Source: CAYFUR01 sp964346275 (lineage in GTDB: Bacteria; Sumerlaeota; Sumerlaeia; SLMS01). From it: 64,000 nucleotides of DNA. Positions within the stretch are counted from its first letter, which is position 1. Each line of letters starts with the position of its first letter. The notes under the pieces were generated by a model that had not been told where the DNA came from, ran no database searches, and worked only from the letters and a program-made list of their open reading frames with translations. The stretch covers positions 1 through 64,000 of the forward strand of contig CAYFUR010000006.1 in assembly GCA_964346275.1 (NCBI GenBank). Reading direction: 5' to 3'. Position numbers and translations under genes: made by a program. Positions 27,084 to 36,041 of the stretch are shown here, in pieces.

Positions 27084-28033
27084 GAATCTTGGCGGCGGAC
27101 GGCGTCGCGGGCCTCCTCGAGGATTTCCCGCAAAGTCTCCTCCACGGAGTAACGGGGCTTCCATCCCGTGGTGTCCCGGAGGCGGCGGGAATCACCGCGC
27201 AGTTCCGGCGTGTCCACGGGACGAATTCGCGCGGGATCGACTTCCATCTTCGGGTCCATTCCCGCGAGGGCGAACAATCGCTCGACGAGCCATTGGATGC
27301 GATAAGATTCTCCCCCGGCGATGACAAAGAGGCCGCCATCGGGCCCTTGCTCCAAAATCAGCCGGTAAGCACGGACCACGTCGCGCACATCGAGAAAATC
27401 TCTCCGGCTTTCCAGATTGCCGTGCCACAGCTTTTCGCGCTTTCCCTGTTCGATTTCGGCGATTTGCCGCGCGAGATTAGGGAGAACGAAACCCGGCGAC
27501 TGGCCCGGCCCGATGTGGTTGAAGGGCCGGGCGATCAGAAGCTCGACTTGCGATCGCAGGCGCAGCGTGCGCAGAGCCATTTCCGCCGCGTATTTACTCA
27601 CGGAATAGGGGGAGTTCGGCGCGACGGGGCTGGATTCATTCAACGGCAAATCCTCCGGAGATGGCGAACCATACACATCGGCGCTGCTGATAAAGAGGAA
27701 ACGCGTTCCCTCCGCGAGATGCTGGTTGGCTGCCTCATAGAGGTGGAGGGTGTTGATGATGTTCGCCTCCATGACATCGCTGGGCGAATCCCAGCTCCGG
27801 CCGACGTGGCTCCACCCAGCCAGGTGAATCAGGGCATCCGGTTGATTGCGGCTGATGAGCAGGTCCAGTGCGCCGCGATCGGAGAGATCGACACGGTGGC
27901 TCGACTCGACGGGAAGTTCTTCCCAGATCCCCGTGCGCCAATCCGTCGCCACGACGGAATGCCCGGCCCCGTGCAACTCGCGAATGAGATGCGAGCCGAC
28001 AAAACCTCCGGCGCCTGTGACCAGGATCTTCAA
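27080..28033 (-). CDS. NAD(P)-dependent sugar-nucleotide reductase/epimerase, GDP-6-deoxy-D-mannose reductase-like
   Basis: This 317-residue extended short-chain dehydrogenase has the Rossmann motif TGAGGFVGSH at residues 6-15 and the catalytic YSVSK. HIGPGQSPGFVLPNLARQI and RRDFLDVRDVVRAY fit Rmd, which reduces GDP-4-keto-6-deoxymannose to GDP-D-rhamnose; related epimerases share these, so the product is an inference. The start is TTG, overlapping the upstream stop by four bases. It is co-transcribed with the GT-C protein gene before it and the O-antigen ligase-like gene after it, which places it in synthesis of a surface deoxysugar glycan. No GDP-mannose dehydratase gene is in the window. 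Confidence 0.8.
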   Translation of the reverse strand: MKILVTGAGGFVGSHLIRELHGAGHSVVATDWRTGIWEELPVESSHRVDLSDRGALDLLISRNQPDALIHLAGWSHVGRSWDSPSDVMEANIINTLHLYEAANQHLAEGTRFLFISSADVYGSPSPEDLPLNESSPVAPNSPYSVSKYAAEMALRTLRLRSQVELLIARPFNHIGPGQSPGFVLPNLARQIAEIEQGKREKLWHGNLESRRDFLDVRDVVRAYRLILEQGPDGGLFVIAGGESYRIQWLVERLFALAGMDPKMEVDPARIRPVDTPELRGDSRRLRDTTGWKPRYSVEETLREILEEARDAVRRQDS

Positions 28034-29856
28034 TGGGCCAGGACTCCTCCACGGGATTGCGCTTCCACTCGATATTCAGCCATGCCCAGGTGGGAGACGC
28101 GCAAGGACGATTCCGTCCCCGATTGCCACGCGATAGACGCGGGCCGGCCGAGATAGTAGGGCCCGAGGGCGATCCAGCGCACGGTTTCGCCGTTGCGGGG
28201 CAGGGAAATGCCGGTGGCCTCGATCGACTCTTCCTCGGTGAGATCGATTTGTAAATACGGAGGCTTGCCGGGGGATTCCCGCGCCACGGAAACGACGGAG
28301 TAAAGGCGCCCGGGATCGGTTTCCCGGCTAAATGGCCCATCGAATGTTTGCAATGAGGTCCTTTCGAGCTGAAGCACTTCCAGGCGGAGGTGCTCCGAAT
28401 AGAAAAACCGATAGATCGAATCCTCCATCCAGGGTTGGAGAATGACGGCGGTGGTGATCGATTTGCCGGGGTGCTGGAAGCGGAGGCCAAAGCGGCGCTC
28501 GGCAAGGTTGGTGATATCGGCGGTGGAGGCTTCGGGATGCTGCATCCAGCGGGCCTGCATCGCCATGACCAGCGCCTCGCCGGGATTCAGGATACGCCGC
28601 CGCGACAGCTCGAGAGAACCGGGAAAGATAAAGGTGGAGCCAGAGGGGGCGGTGTCGATCCATTCCCAGGCCGTTTCGACGGTCTGGCGGTTACGGGGCC
28701 AGGCCTGTATATACTGGCGCGTGATACCGAGGTTGTCCGGCTGCCAGGAAAAACCGATGAGGATTCCGAAGAATGCAGCGGGGCTGCGAAGCCAGCGAGG
28801 AAACGAGGGCGAGAGAAAAAACGCCATGAAAAAGAGCGCCTGAAAACCGAGGCCGAGGACGAGCACCCGCGTGCCGTCGAGGGGGGAAATGGGCACAAAC
28901 ACCATCGGCAGAAGAGAGACGAGCATGCAAAGCGCCATGGCAATGGCGGGGCGCCGCAAACCCGTGAGCACAACGAAGAGGAAAATCAAAATGGCGCCGA
29001 AAAGGGCATAGGCCAGACGGAATTCCACCGGCCCCTCGGCCTGCCAGGGCGCGAAGAGCGCCGAGACCATGAAGCCAAAATGGCGGGCAAAATCCCAGAT
29101 GGGCCGGAGGCTTCCCTCGGACGTATAGCCGGCCACCCCTCCGAGCACGAGGGAGCGATAGGCAATATAGACAAGGCCGAGCGTGACCGGTGCGGTGAGC
29201 AGCAGAGTCCGCGCGTTGGACTTCTCCCCCAGCAGGGCCGCCAGGATCGGCAGAACCAGGCAGCCCGCGAGGGCCACTTCCTTGGACAGGAGCGCCAGGA
29301 GAAGCAGGCCGAGAGCCGCGATGGCGGAACGCATGGTTTCCCGGTCGAGCGCCTGGAGCGTGAAGAAGACGCTCCAGAAAAGAAAGGCCGCGGCCAGCAA
29401 ATCGGTGCGCCCGCTGACCCAGTAAAGCGCCTCGTTTTTCAGCGGATTGAAAGCAAAAACGATTGCAAGAATGAGAAGGATGCCGCAGCGCCTCTCGGGA
29501 AAGAGCTTTCGCCCGCACGCGAACAAGGCCCAGAGAATCAGCCCATAGAGCAATCCATTGGTCAGGTGATAGCCGAAGGGATTGAGCCCCCAGAGGGAGG
29601 AATCGAGGGAGAAGCTGACACGAACCAGAGGCCGGAAGAACCCGCCGGCGCCGATGCGCCCCTCGTTCCAGTCGCCGGCAAAAGTGCTCAGAACCTCGGT
29701 GGCCCCACGCGGGCGGACCTGAAACCAGTCATCCGCGTGAAGGCCCATGAAAAGGCCGGGGAGGATGCCCGCCAGAATGAGGAGCACGAGGAGCAGGGAG
29801 TGAAACAAGGCCGGCTGGGGAACGGGAGTCTCGCTGGGTGGTTGGGACGGATCCAT
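28030..29856 (-). CDS. GT-C superfamily membrane protein, putative glycosyltransferase
   Basis: This 608-residue protein has about twelve membrane segments and a soluble C-terminal part (about 420-608). HADDWFQ after the first helix gives the acidic pair expected in GT-C enzymes. FFRPLVRVSFSLD and NPFGYHLTNGLLYGLILW recall TMTC/PMT-like proteins that use polyprenyl-phosphate sugars. I start at MDPSQPP; the 38 codons upstream overlap the hairpin and the pntB end. Its stop overlaps the TTG start of the epimerase gene. It probably adds a sugar to the glycan made by this operon. Confidence 0.7.
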   Translation of the reverse strand: MDPSQPPSETPVPQPALFHSLLLVLLILAGILPGLFMGLHADDWFQVRPRGATEVLSTFAGDWNEGRIGAGGFFRPLVRVSFSLDSSLWGLNPFGYHLTNGLLYGLILWALFACGRKLFPERRCGILLILAIVFAFNPLKNEALYWVSGRTDLLAAAFLFWSVFFTLQALDRETMRSAIAALGLLLLALLSKEVALAGCLVLPILAALLGEKSNARTLLLTAPVTLGLVYIAYRSLVLGGVAGYTSEGSLRPIWDFARHFGFMVSALFAPWQAEGPVEFRLAYALFGAILIFLFVVLTGLRRPAIAMALCMLVSLLPMVFVPISPLDGTRVLVLGLGFQALFFMAFFLSPSFPRWLRSPAAFFGILIGFSWQPDNLGITRQYIQAWPRNRQTVETAWEWIDTAPSGSTFIFPGSLELSRRRILNPGEALVMAMQARWMQHPEASTADITNLAERRFGLRFQHPGKSITTAVILQPWMEDSIYRFFYSEHLRLEVLQLERTSLQTFDGPFSRETDPGRLYSVVSVARESPGKPPYLQIDLTEEESIEATGISLPRNGETVRWIALGPYYLGRPASIAWQSGTESSLRVSHLGMAEYRVEAQSRGGVLAH

Positions 29857-29874
29857 GCGTCTCGGCGGGTAGGA

Positions 29875-29914
29875 GTCTCGCCGAGCGGTCCGGGGGGGAC
29901 CGCTCAGCGGAGAC
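29875..29914. terminator. large hairpin between pntB and the polysaccharide operon
   Basis: On the plus strand the arms TCTCGCCGAGCGGTCC and GGACCGCTCAGCGGAGA pair almost completely around a G-rich loop. No T-run follows on either strand, so it may act as an RNA stability element or a weak terminator after pntB. Confidence 0.4.
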
Positions 29915-29920
29915 CAAGCA

Positions 29921-31318
29921 TCAAAGCTCGTTGATTGCGGTGGCAATATCCATCGCGGCCTTCTTGCCATCGCTGAAGAACATGAGCGTGTTGTCGGCCG
30001 CGAAAAGCGGATTGGGAATGCCCGCGTAGCCGGGGCTGAGGCTGCGCTTGATCACGACGACGGTGCGCGCCTCGTCCACGTTGAGAATGGGCATGCCGGC
30101 GATGGGGCTTTCGGGATTGGTGCGCGCGTCGGGATTCACGACGTCATTCGCCCCGATCACCATGACCACATCGGCGGTGGAGAGCGTGGGGTTGATTTCT
30201 TCCATCGTCTTGAGCTTTTCGTAGGGCACGTCCGCCTCGGCGAGAAGCACATTCATGTGGCCCGGCATGCGGCCCGCCACGGGATGGATGGCGTATTCGA
30301 CTTCGACGCCTTTTTCTTCAAGAAGGTTCGCAAGATCGCGCACGGCGTGCTGGGCCTGGGCGACGGCCATGCCATAGCCGGGAACGATGACAAAGCGCTG
30401 GATGCCGTCGCAGAGCATGGCGATTTCATCGGCGCTGGTGGACTTGATTTTGCCCTCGTAAACATCATCGGCCGTGGGACCCGAAGAGCCCGCATCGGAC
30501 AGACCACCCACCAGGACGTTCATGAGCGAGCGGTTCATCGCCTTGCACATGATGTTGGTCAGGATCAGCCCGGAGGCCCCCACCAGCGCGCCGGAGATGA
30601 TCAGCGCGGTATTGGTGAGAACGAATCCGGTCGCCGACGCGGCCAGCCCCGAATAGGAATTGAGCAGCGCAATGGCCACCGGCATGTCCGCCCCGCCAAT
30701 GGCGCTGACGAGCGTGACACCGAGGACCGTGCAGACCGCGACCATGATCCAGTAGAGATAAGTCATCTCGGGGTTGAGGACCATATAGACACCCACGGCG
30801 GCGGCGATGGCCCCCATGAGCCCATTGAAAAACAGCTGGCCAGGGAATTTGCCGACTTTGTCGGAAATGCGGCCCTGAAGTTTGAGAAAGGCGATGAGGC
30901 TGCCCCAGAACGTCACCGTGCCGATAATGCCCGACACCACGGTGGCAACGAGCATTTGCAGATCGGACTCCGCCGCTTCGCCGGTGGTCGAGAGGTAGGC
31001 CGCCCCGGCGACAAGAACCGAGGCGCCGCCGCCGAAGCCGTTGAACAAGGCCACGAGTTCGGGCATGGCCGTCATTTTAATTTTGACAGCCAGGATCACC
31101 CCGATCAGGGCGCCGATGGCGAAGCCGCCAATGATCCATGTATAGTCAACGATGCCCTGGTTGAACAGCGTGGCCACGACGGCGACGAACATGGCCAGCG
31201 CCGCGGTCAGGTTGCCGCGGACCGCCGTGCGGGGATGGGCCAATCCCTTGATCCCCAGGATAAAGAGGATAGCCGCGACCAGATATGCCAGATTAATCCA
31301 GGTAGCGAAGTCGCTCAT
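29921..31318 (-). CDS. pntB: NAD(P) transhydrogenase subunit beta
   Basis: This is the membrane and NADP(H)-binding subunit of the proton-translocating transhydrogenase, which uses proton motive force to reduce NADP with NADH. It has 465 residues. Domain II (about 1-270) has eight or nine helices, and domain III (about 290-465) carries VPGYGMAVAQAQHAV and VIGANDVVNPDAR for NADP(H) binding. It is the last of three pnt genes, three bases after the second. Together they supply NADPH for biosynthesis, such as the lipid and sugar pathways encoded nearby. Confidence 0.95.
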   Translation of the reverse strand: MSDFATWINLAYLVAAILFILGIKGLAHPRTAVRGNLTAALAMFVAVVATLFNQGIVDYTWIIGGFAIGALIGVILAVKIKMTAMPELVALFNGFGGGASVLVAGAAYLSTTGEAAESDLQMLVATVVSGIIGTVTFWGSLIAFLKLQGRISDKVGKFPGQLFFNGLMGAIAAAVGVYMVLNPEMTYLYWIMVAVCTVLGVTLVSAIGGADMPVAIALLNSYSGLAASATGFVLTNTALIISGALVGASGLILTNIMCKAMNRSLMNVLVGGLSDAGSSGPTADDVYEGKIKSTSADEIAMLCDGIQRFVIVPGYGMAVAQAQHAVRDLANLLEEKGVEVEYAIHPVAGRMPGHMNVLLAEADVPYEKLKTMEEINPTLSTADVVMVIGANDVVNPDARTNPESPIAGMPILNVDEARTVVVIKRSLSPGYAGIPNPLFAADNTLMFFSDGKKAAMDIATAINEL

Positions 31319-31321
31319 AGG

Positions 31322-31606
31322 TCACTTTTTCTTTCGAAACATTTCAAGCATGCGATTGGTCACCATGAATCCGCCGATCACGTTGATGGTGGCGAAGATC
31401 ATGGCGGCGAAACCAAATACTTGGGTGGTGAGATTGTCGCCCCCCGCCCCGGCGGCAATCATGGCTCCGACGATCGTGATTCCGCTGATCGCATTGGAGC
31501 CCGACATAAGCGGCGTGTGCAGCGTGGGCGGGACTTTGGTAATCACTTCAAAGCCGACAAAGATCGCGAGAACGAAAATCGTCAGCACAAGGATGAATAT
31601 CGTCAT
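31322..31606 (-). CDS. pntAB: NAD(P) transhydrogenase subunit alpha part 2
   Basis: This 94-residue membrane protein has three helices and corresponds to the C-terminal membrane part of single-chain PntA. SGSNAISGITIVGAMIAAG is typical of this small subunit. Its separation from the nucleotide-binding part marks the three-subunit enzyme form, as in Rhodospirillum. It lies three bases after the previous gene's stop and three before pntB. Confidence 0.92.
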   Translation of the reverse strand: MTIFILVLTIFVLAIFVGFEVITKVPPTLHTPLMSGSNAISGITIVGAMIAAGAGGDNLTTQVFGFAAMIFATINVIGGFMVTNRMLEMFRKKK

Positions 31607-31609
31607 GGC

Positions 31610-32791
31610 TCAGCTTTCCTCCTTTGCCTCGGGCTTGAGCGGTTCGAGGCCGAGCATTTCGCGCAGGCGGGGATTGACCACCTCGCCCTCGCGGCAGACC
31701 ATCGTTTCCGCCGTGATCTGGTCTTCCAGGTTCATCTTCTTTTCTTCGCCCTGATAGACGTGGGAAAGGAAGGTGGCCATGTTCTGGGAAAACATCTGGC
31801 TCGCGTGATAGGGAACGGTGGAAGCCAGGTTGAGCGGGCCCATGATTTTCACCCCGCCGGCGTCGACGGTTTCGCCGGGCCTGGTCAACTCGCAGTTCCC
31901 GCCCCGCTCCGCGGCCATATCCATGATCACCGAGCCGGGATGCATTTGCTTGACCATCTCTTCGGTCACGAGAATGGGAGCTTTTTTCCCGGGCACGGCG
32001 GCCGTGGTAAAGACCACATCGGATTCCGCCACGACTTCGAGCATCATCTCCCGCTGCTTGCGATAGAACTCCTCGTCCATGGCCTTGGAATAGCCGCGTT
32101 CGTCCTCGGCGCTTTCCGTTTCCAGTTTCATCTCGACGAATCGCGCGCCGAGGCTCTCCACCTGCTCCTTCACGGCGGGGCGGACGTCGTAGGCCCTGGT
32201 CATGGACCCCAGGCGCCGGCAGGTTGCGATGACCTGGAGGCCGGCCACGCCCGCGCCGACGACGAAGGCCTTGGAGGACTTGATGGTTCCGGCGGCGGTC
32301 ATCATCAGCGGGAAGATGCGCGGCAGTTCCACCGCGGCGAGGAGCACGGCCTTATAGCCAGCGATGGTGGCCATGGACGAGAGAACGTCCATGCTTTGCG
32401 CGCGGGAAATGCGCGGCATCAATTCCAGGGCGAACACGGTGGCGCCGCTTTCCGCCATGGCCTTCACCGGTTGGGGCTCGGAGAGGGGATCCATCATCGC
32501 CACGTATGCCTGGCCTTTCCGGAGCTTCCCCGAATCGGCGGCGCCCATCTCGGGATTCATGCCGGCGGCGCGGATCGAGACCAGGATATCGGCCTTTTCG
32601 AAAATCTCGTCGCGAGAGGCCAGGGAGGCTCCGCGTTCCTCGTAATCCTTGTCGGGCAAACCGGCGGAAAGCCCGGCATTTTGCTCGGTGATGACGTCGA
32701 AGCCCTTCTTTTTCAAGGCGGCGACGGTGGCGGGAATCATCGCGACGCGGCGTTCCCCGGGATAGGTCTCTTTCAAGACTCCGATTAACAT
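31610..32791 (-). CDS. pntAA: NAD(P) transhydrogenase subunit alpha part 1
   Basis: This is the soluble NAD(H)-binding domain I subunit, 393 residues, related to alanine dehydrogenase. MLIGVLKETYPGERRVAMIP at the N-terminus and the Rossmann motif VVGAGVAGLQ near 168 are diagnostic. SVIMDMAAERGGNCE follows near 290. An earlier in-frame ATG would add 23 residues that do not fit the family, so I start at MLIGVLKE. It is the first gene of the pnt operon. The 145 bases upstream, before lpxI ends, should hold its promoter, but I see no convincing boxes. Confidence 0.93.
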   Translation of the reverse strand: MLIGVLKETYPGERRVAMIPATVAALKKKGFDVITEQNAGLSAGLPDKDYEERGASLASRDEIFEKADILVSIRAAGMNPEMGAADSGKLRKGQAYVAMMDPLSEPQPVKAMAESGATVFALELMPRISRAQSMDVLSSMATIAGYKAVLLAAVELPRIFPLMMTAAGTIKSSKAFVVGAGVAGLQVIATCRRLGSMTRAYDVRPAVKEQVESLGARFVEMKLETESAEDERGYSKAMDEEFYRKQREMMLEVVAESDVVFTTAAVPGKKAPILVTEEMVKQMHPGSVIMDMAAERGGNCELTRPGETVDAGGVKIMGPLNLASTVPYHASQMFSQNMATFLSHVYQGEEKKMNLEDQITAETMVCREGEVVNPRLREMLGLEPLKPEAKEES

Positions 32792-32936
32792 CCAATGCCC
32801 CAGCGATAAATGAGAATCAAACGATACGGTAATGGGTGAGACCGTGGTGGAATGTAACATGGAGGGACAAGAGGAATCCCCCCGCTTTGAGAAAATCCGG
32901 GGAAAACCCGTCGAGAAGAGAAGAGGCGGCGGGGCG

Positions 32937-33845
32937 TCAGAAACCGGCGAAATCGTAGATGGGCTGGTCGTCGGGCCGCGCGAGGAGGCAAATGCGGTTT
33001 TGTTCGGCCAGCTCGATGGATTCCTTGCGGTCGAAGAAGAGGGATTTGTTGGCCGTCACGCAGAGGGCCGCGGCGCGGGCGGATGCGAGGTTGCGGATCG
33101 TTGTCAGGCCGATCACGGGAACGTCGAAGCGCATGTCCTGGCGGGGCTTGCTGACTTTGACGAAGACCACGCCATCACCGGCGAGCTGGTGGCAACGCTT
33201 GATCAGGTGATCGGTTCCCTCAAGAGCCTCCACCGCCACGACGATCTGGTCCTTGACGGCAATAGTCTGTCCGATATCGAGGCGGCCCATTTCCTTGGCG
33301 ATGGGATAGGCGAACTCGATGTCTTTCAGAATCGCCGAAGTCGGGCGAACGCGGGGGGTCAGCAGGCCCGCCTCGGGCATGCAGCTTTTGAGAAACAGCG
33401 TCGTGTCGAGGACTTTGAAGCCTTCTTTTTCCAACTCCTCCACGGCGCGGGCGAGCAGGGAATCGGCCTTTTTGTTGGGGAGGGTCGCCAGGATGCGCAG
33501 GAGGCGCGGATCGAGGCTGATCTGGCGGAGGAGCAGCACGCCATGGGGAACCCGTCCGGCCATGACGAGATGGCGCACGCCGTGCTCGCGGGACAGGTCG
33601 ATGAGCCGCGAGAGACCGGTGAGGCGGAGCATGTAGAAGGCGTCGCAATACTTGGCGAGGCCGTCGTGGGCGTAGCCGTGAACGCCAAAGGCGATGATGC
33701 GGACGCCCTGGCTGCGGGCGGCCTGGGCCAGCATGATCGGAAAATTGCCCTCGCCCGCGATCAACCCGATGGTGTCGGGAATCGATTCGAGGCGCTTGGA
33801 GCTGCTATCTATGTAGAGTTCGTTCTTACTCACTACTGGAGCCAT
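32937..33845 (-). CDS. lpxI: UDP-2,3-diacylglucosamine pyrophosphatase LpxI
   Basis: LpxI (DUF1009 family) hydrolyses UDP-2,3-diacylglucosamine to lipid X in lipid A synthesis, replacing LpxH. The 302-residue protein has the N-terminal GLIAGEGNFPIMLAQAA and the C-terminal VIGLTTIRNLASARAAALCV with a conserved aspartate-rich metal region between. It extends about 15-20 residues before the usual family start. I take the ATG at 33845, which overlaps fabZ by 20 bases; another ATG at 33881 is possible. In many bacteria lpxA lies between fabZ and lpxI, and here it does not. Confidence 0.9.
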   Translation of the reverse strand: MAPVVSKNELYIDSSSKRLESIPDTIGLIAGEGNFPIMLAQAARSQGVRIIAFGVHGYAHDGLAKYCDAFYMLRLTGLSRLIDLSREHGVRHLVMAGRVPHGVLLLRQISLDPRLLRILATLPNKKADSLLARAVEELEKEGFKVLDTTLFLKSCMPEAGLLTPRVRPTSAILKDIEFAYPIAKEMGRLDIGQTIAVKDQIVVAVEALEGTDHLIKRCHQLAGDGVVFVKVSKPRQDMRFDVPVIGLTTIRNLASARAAALCVTANKSLFFDRKESIELAEQNRICLLARPDDQPIYDFAGF

Positions 33846-34311
33846 TGTCACTTTTCTGAAAGGCGAACAGGAGTACGACATTGGAGAGGACCTTGCCGTC
33901 GCAAGAGATCTCTCCGGTGAATTTGCCCGTGCGCGGCTTGAGATTACTGATTCGCCCGAAAATGTCGAGCTTCATTCCCGGAACGGCGGGGCGCCGGAAC
34001 TTTGCTTCTACCACCTTCATCAGGTAGGCGACTTTGCCGAGGTTCTCGCGGCGCGCGAGGATCCAGCAGGCGCCCACCTGGGCGACGATCTCGACCTGGA
34101 GAACGCCGGGATAAACGGGCTCGCTGGGAAAGTGGCCCTGGAACACGGGCTCGCCCATTGTGAGCATCTTGAAGCCCGTCACGCTGTCCTCCGTGAATTC
34201 AGTGATGCCATCCACCAGGAGAAAGGGAAACCGGTGGGGAATAACCTGCTGAATCTGTTTAGCGTCAAAAGGGGGACGGAAAGCGAAAACCTCGTCCAAT
34301 TTATCGGTCAT
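33826..34311 (-). CDS. fabZ: 3-hydroxyacyl-ACP dehydratase FabZ
   Basis: FabZ dehydrates beta-hydroxyacyl-ACP in fatty-acid elongation and competes with LpxA for the same hydroxyacyl pool. The 161-residue hot-dog-fold protein carries IPHRFPFLLVD and the catalytic residues H60 (in GHFPSEPVYPG) and E74. It overlaps lpxC by four bases (ATGA). Some bacteria fuse LpxC and FabZ; here they are separate but coupled. Confidence 0.95.
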   Translation of the reverse strand: MTDKLDEVFAFRPPFDAKQIQQVIPHRFPFLLVDGITEFTEDSVTGFKMLTMGEPVFQGHFPSEPVYPGVLQVEIVAQVGACWILARRENLGKVAYLMKVVEAKFRRPAVPGMKLDIFGRISNLKPRTGKFTGEISCDGKVLSNVVLLFAFQKSDNGSSSE

Positions 34312-35168
34312 GATTCCCGGAGGAACTCCCTTGCGAGGTGCTGGGCAAAGCGCACGTGGCTTCTATGTCCGGAGCGCCAGCCCCAAAAATGTCCATTCAG
34401 GCAACAGCCCAGTAAAGCGAGATCCCCGAGTAAGTCGATGATTTTATGGCGGACGACTTCATCGGGAAAATTCAAAGCGGAATTGTAGTAGCGCTCGTGA
34501 TCAAAGACAACCGCGTTGTCGAGATTGCCCCCCTTGATCAGGCCGCCGGCGCGGAGTTTTTCCAGATCCGCCGCGTGCGCAAAGGTTCGCGCCGGGGCGA
34601 TTTCCCGCCGGAAAACGTCCGCCGTAATCTCTGCTGTATAGCCTGCGCATCCCACGATGGTGCCAGGAAATTCCACATAGGCGGAAAGGCGTAATCCATC
34701 ATGGGGCGTGGCGACGAGCAGTGCGCCGTCCTCCTTCAGGGCCACCGGCCGGGAGACCTCCAGAATCGGCCTCTGGCGCCCGGACTCCTTGAGCCCCGCT
34801 TCGCGCAGGCGATCGAAATAGACCTGGGAGCCGCCATCGAGGAAAGGGACTTCCGGGCCTTCCTGTTCCACGGTGGCATCGCTGATCCCCAGGGCGGCGA
34901 AGGCTGCCATGAGGTGTTCGACCTGTTCGAATCGCTGTCCTGTACCGTTAAGGATGACCGTGCGGCGGTTGGATTCCTCTGCGCTCGCTGTTCCCCATGA
35001 GGCTTTGAGCGGTTGCTCCCCCGGGCGGCAAAACGTGATGCCTTGCCCGCCATCGGCGGGCAGAATACGGACGCGGCAATCCGCACCGCTATGGATCCCG
35101 GAGCCAGCGATTTCGATTTCCCGGGCCACGGTTTGCGTGGGGCGGCTTCCATTGGACTTCAATTGCAA
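34308..35168 (-). CDS. lpxC: UDP-3-O-acyl-N-acetylglucosamine deacetylase LpxC
   Basis: LpxC is the zinc deacetylase that performs the committed step of lipid A synthesis. The 286-residue protein has E84-H85 in VEHLMAA, H241 and D245 in RHKIIDLLGD, and H268 in the catalytic SGHRSH. The last motif differs from the usual AGHxLN form but keeps the histidine. The length is about 20 residues short of the E. coli enzyme. It follows ompH by 20 bases and overlaps fabZ by four bases. Confidence 0.93.
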   Translation of the reverse strand: MQLKSNGSRPTQTVAREIEIAGSGIHSGADCRVRILPADGGQGITFCRPGEQPLKASWGTASAEESNRRTVILNGTGQRFEQVEHLMAAFAALGISDATVEQEGPEVPFLDGGSQVYFDRLREAGLKESGRQRPILEVSRPVALKEDGALLVATPHDGLRLSAYVEFPGTIVGCAGYTAEITADVFRREIAPARTFAHAADLEKLRAGGLIKGGNLDNAVVFDHERYYNSALNFPDEVVRHKIIDLLGDLALLGCCLNGHFWGWRSGHRSHVRFAQHLAREFLRES

Positions 35169-35188
35169 GGCGGTCCTTAAAGCGAGGG

Positions 35189-35824
35189 TCAGGGGAGAAG
35201 CGGCAATGCGGAGCCATCATTCCGGCTATCCGTGGAGGAATCCGGAGCGTCCTGGAGTCTTTCGCGCAAATCCTCTTCCCGTTTGTCGATCTCCTGGATC
35301 ACCACGGGGGTCAAGTCCGCGGTGGAACGCCCGTAAAGAACCATCTCTCCGCGCACGATCAAGTCGAATCCTTCATCCCGGCCCACCTCGCCGATGATGC
35401 GGATCACTTCTTCGAGAAGGGGATCAATGGTGGATTGCTGGGCCTGGCGCACGCGACGGCGGAATTGCAGGTCCATTTCCTCGACCTCGCTCATGAGATC
35501 GAGAGCCTCCTGCTGGCGGCGCTGGCGTTCCGCTTCGGACAGGATGGACCCCTGCTGCTGGAGGGAGCCGCGGAGGCGCCGCACTTCCCGCTCCTTCCGG
35601 TCGATTTCCGAGGAAAGGCGGGCTAATTCAGCATCGACACCAGTCATGATATTGCGGATGGCCTGGCTGGATCCGAGGACGATTTCGATATCGACAAAGC
35701 CGACCCGCGGAGCGGTGGCGAGCCCCTGGGTGGGGCTGGTGGGCTGCTGGGAAAACCCGGCAGCGGGCGCCATGAGGAGCGCCAAGGCGCAGAGGAAGAA
35801 AAGTCGATAGAGCGCTTGCTTCAA
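35189..35824 (-). CDS. OmpH/Skp-family periplasmic chaperone
   Basis: Skp-like proteins hold unfolded outer-membrane proteins in the periplasm. This 211-residue protein has a signal peptide (about 1-25, ending AAGFSQQ), then GFVDIEIVLGSSQAI, a long charged coiled coil (about 60-135), and a C-terminal strand region with VGRDEGFDLIVRGEMVLY, the family hallmark. The start is TTG, with CGGAGG about ten bases upstream. A longer open frame upstream is antisense to accB. It is the first gene of the lpx operon. In proteobacteria lpxD usually follows it, but lpxC follows here. Confidence 0.85.
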   Translation of the reverse strand: MKQALYRLFFLCALALLMAPAAGFSQQPTSPTQGLATAPRVGFVDIEIVLGSSQAIRNIMTGVDAELARLSSEIDRKEREVRRLRGSLQQQGSILSEAERQRRQQEALDLMSEVEEMDLQFRRRVRQAQQSTIDPLLEEVIRIIGEVGRDEGFDLIVRGEMVLYGRSTADLTPVVIQEIDKREEDLRERLQDAPDSSTDSRNDGSALPLLP

Positions 35825-36041
35825 TTGTGTTTGGCCTCCGGCAAATTCCGGGCAGATTCCAGCGCGGGGGCAAGGAATGCAAGGGGCATCCTGAATCAGG
35901 AGCCGTTGATTCTTTCTTGCAGTTGCTCGGCCATGGGGGAAAACTCTTGCCCCTAGAAGGAACGCCGCGAAGCGTTTTCGACTCTTCCGCGGACCCCGGC
36001 GCGATGGCGGATCCGCGAGGAAACCCGACTGGGAGCAATTC
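35825..36041. promoter_or_regulatory. divergent promoter region between ompH and accB
   Basis: These 217 bases separate divergent operons for lipid A and fatty-acid synthesis, so promoters for both must lie here. I see only a short hairpin (AACGC-CGCGAA-GCGTT near 35961) and no clear paired -35/-10 boxes. Confidence 0.4.

Noticed and set aside
30257..32788. 843-codon plus-strand frame across the pnt genes
   Set aside because: It is antisense to three well-recognised transhydrogenase subunits. Its translation is dominated by His, Gly and Asp without any motif.
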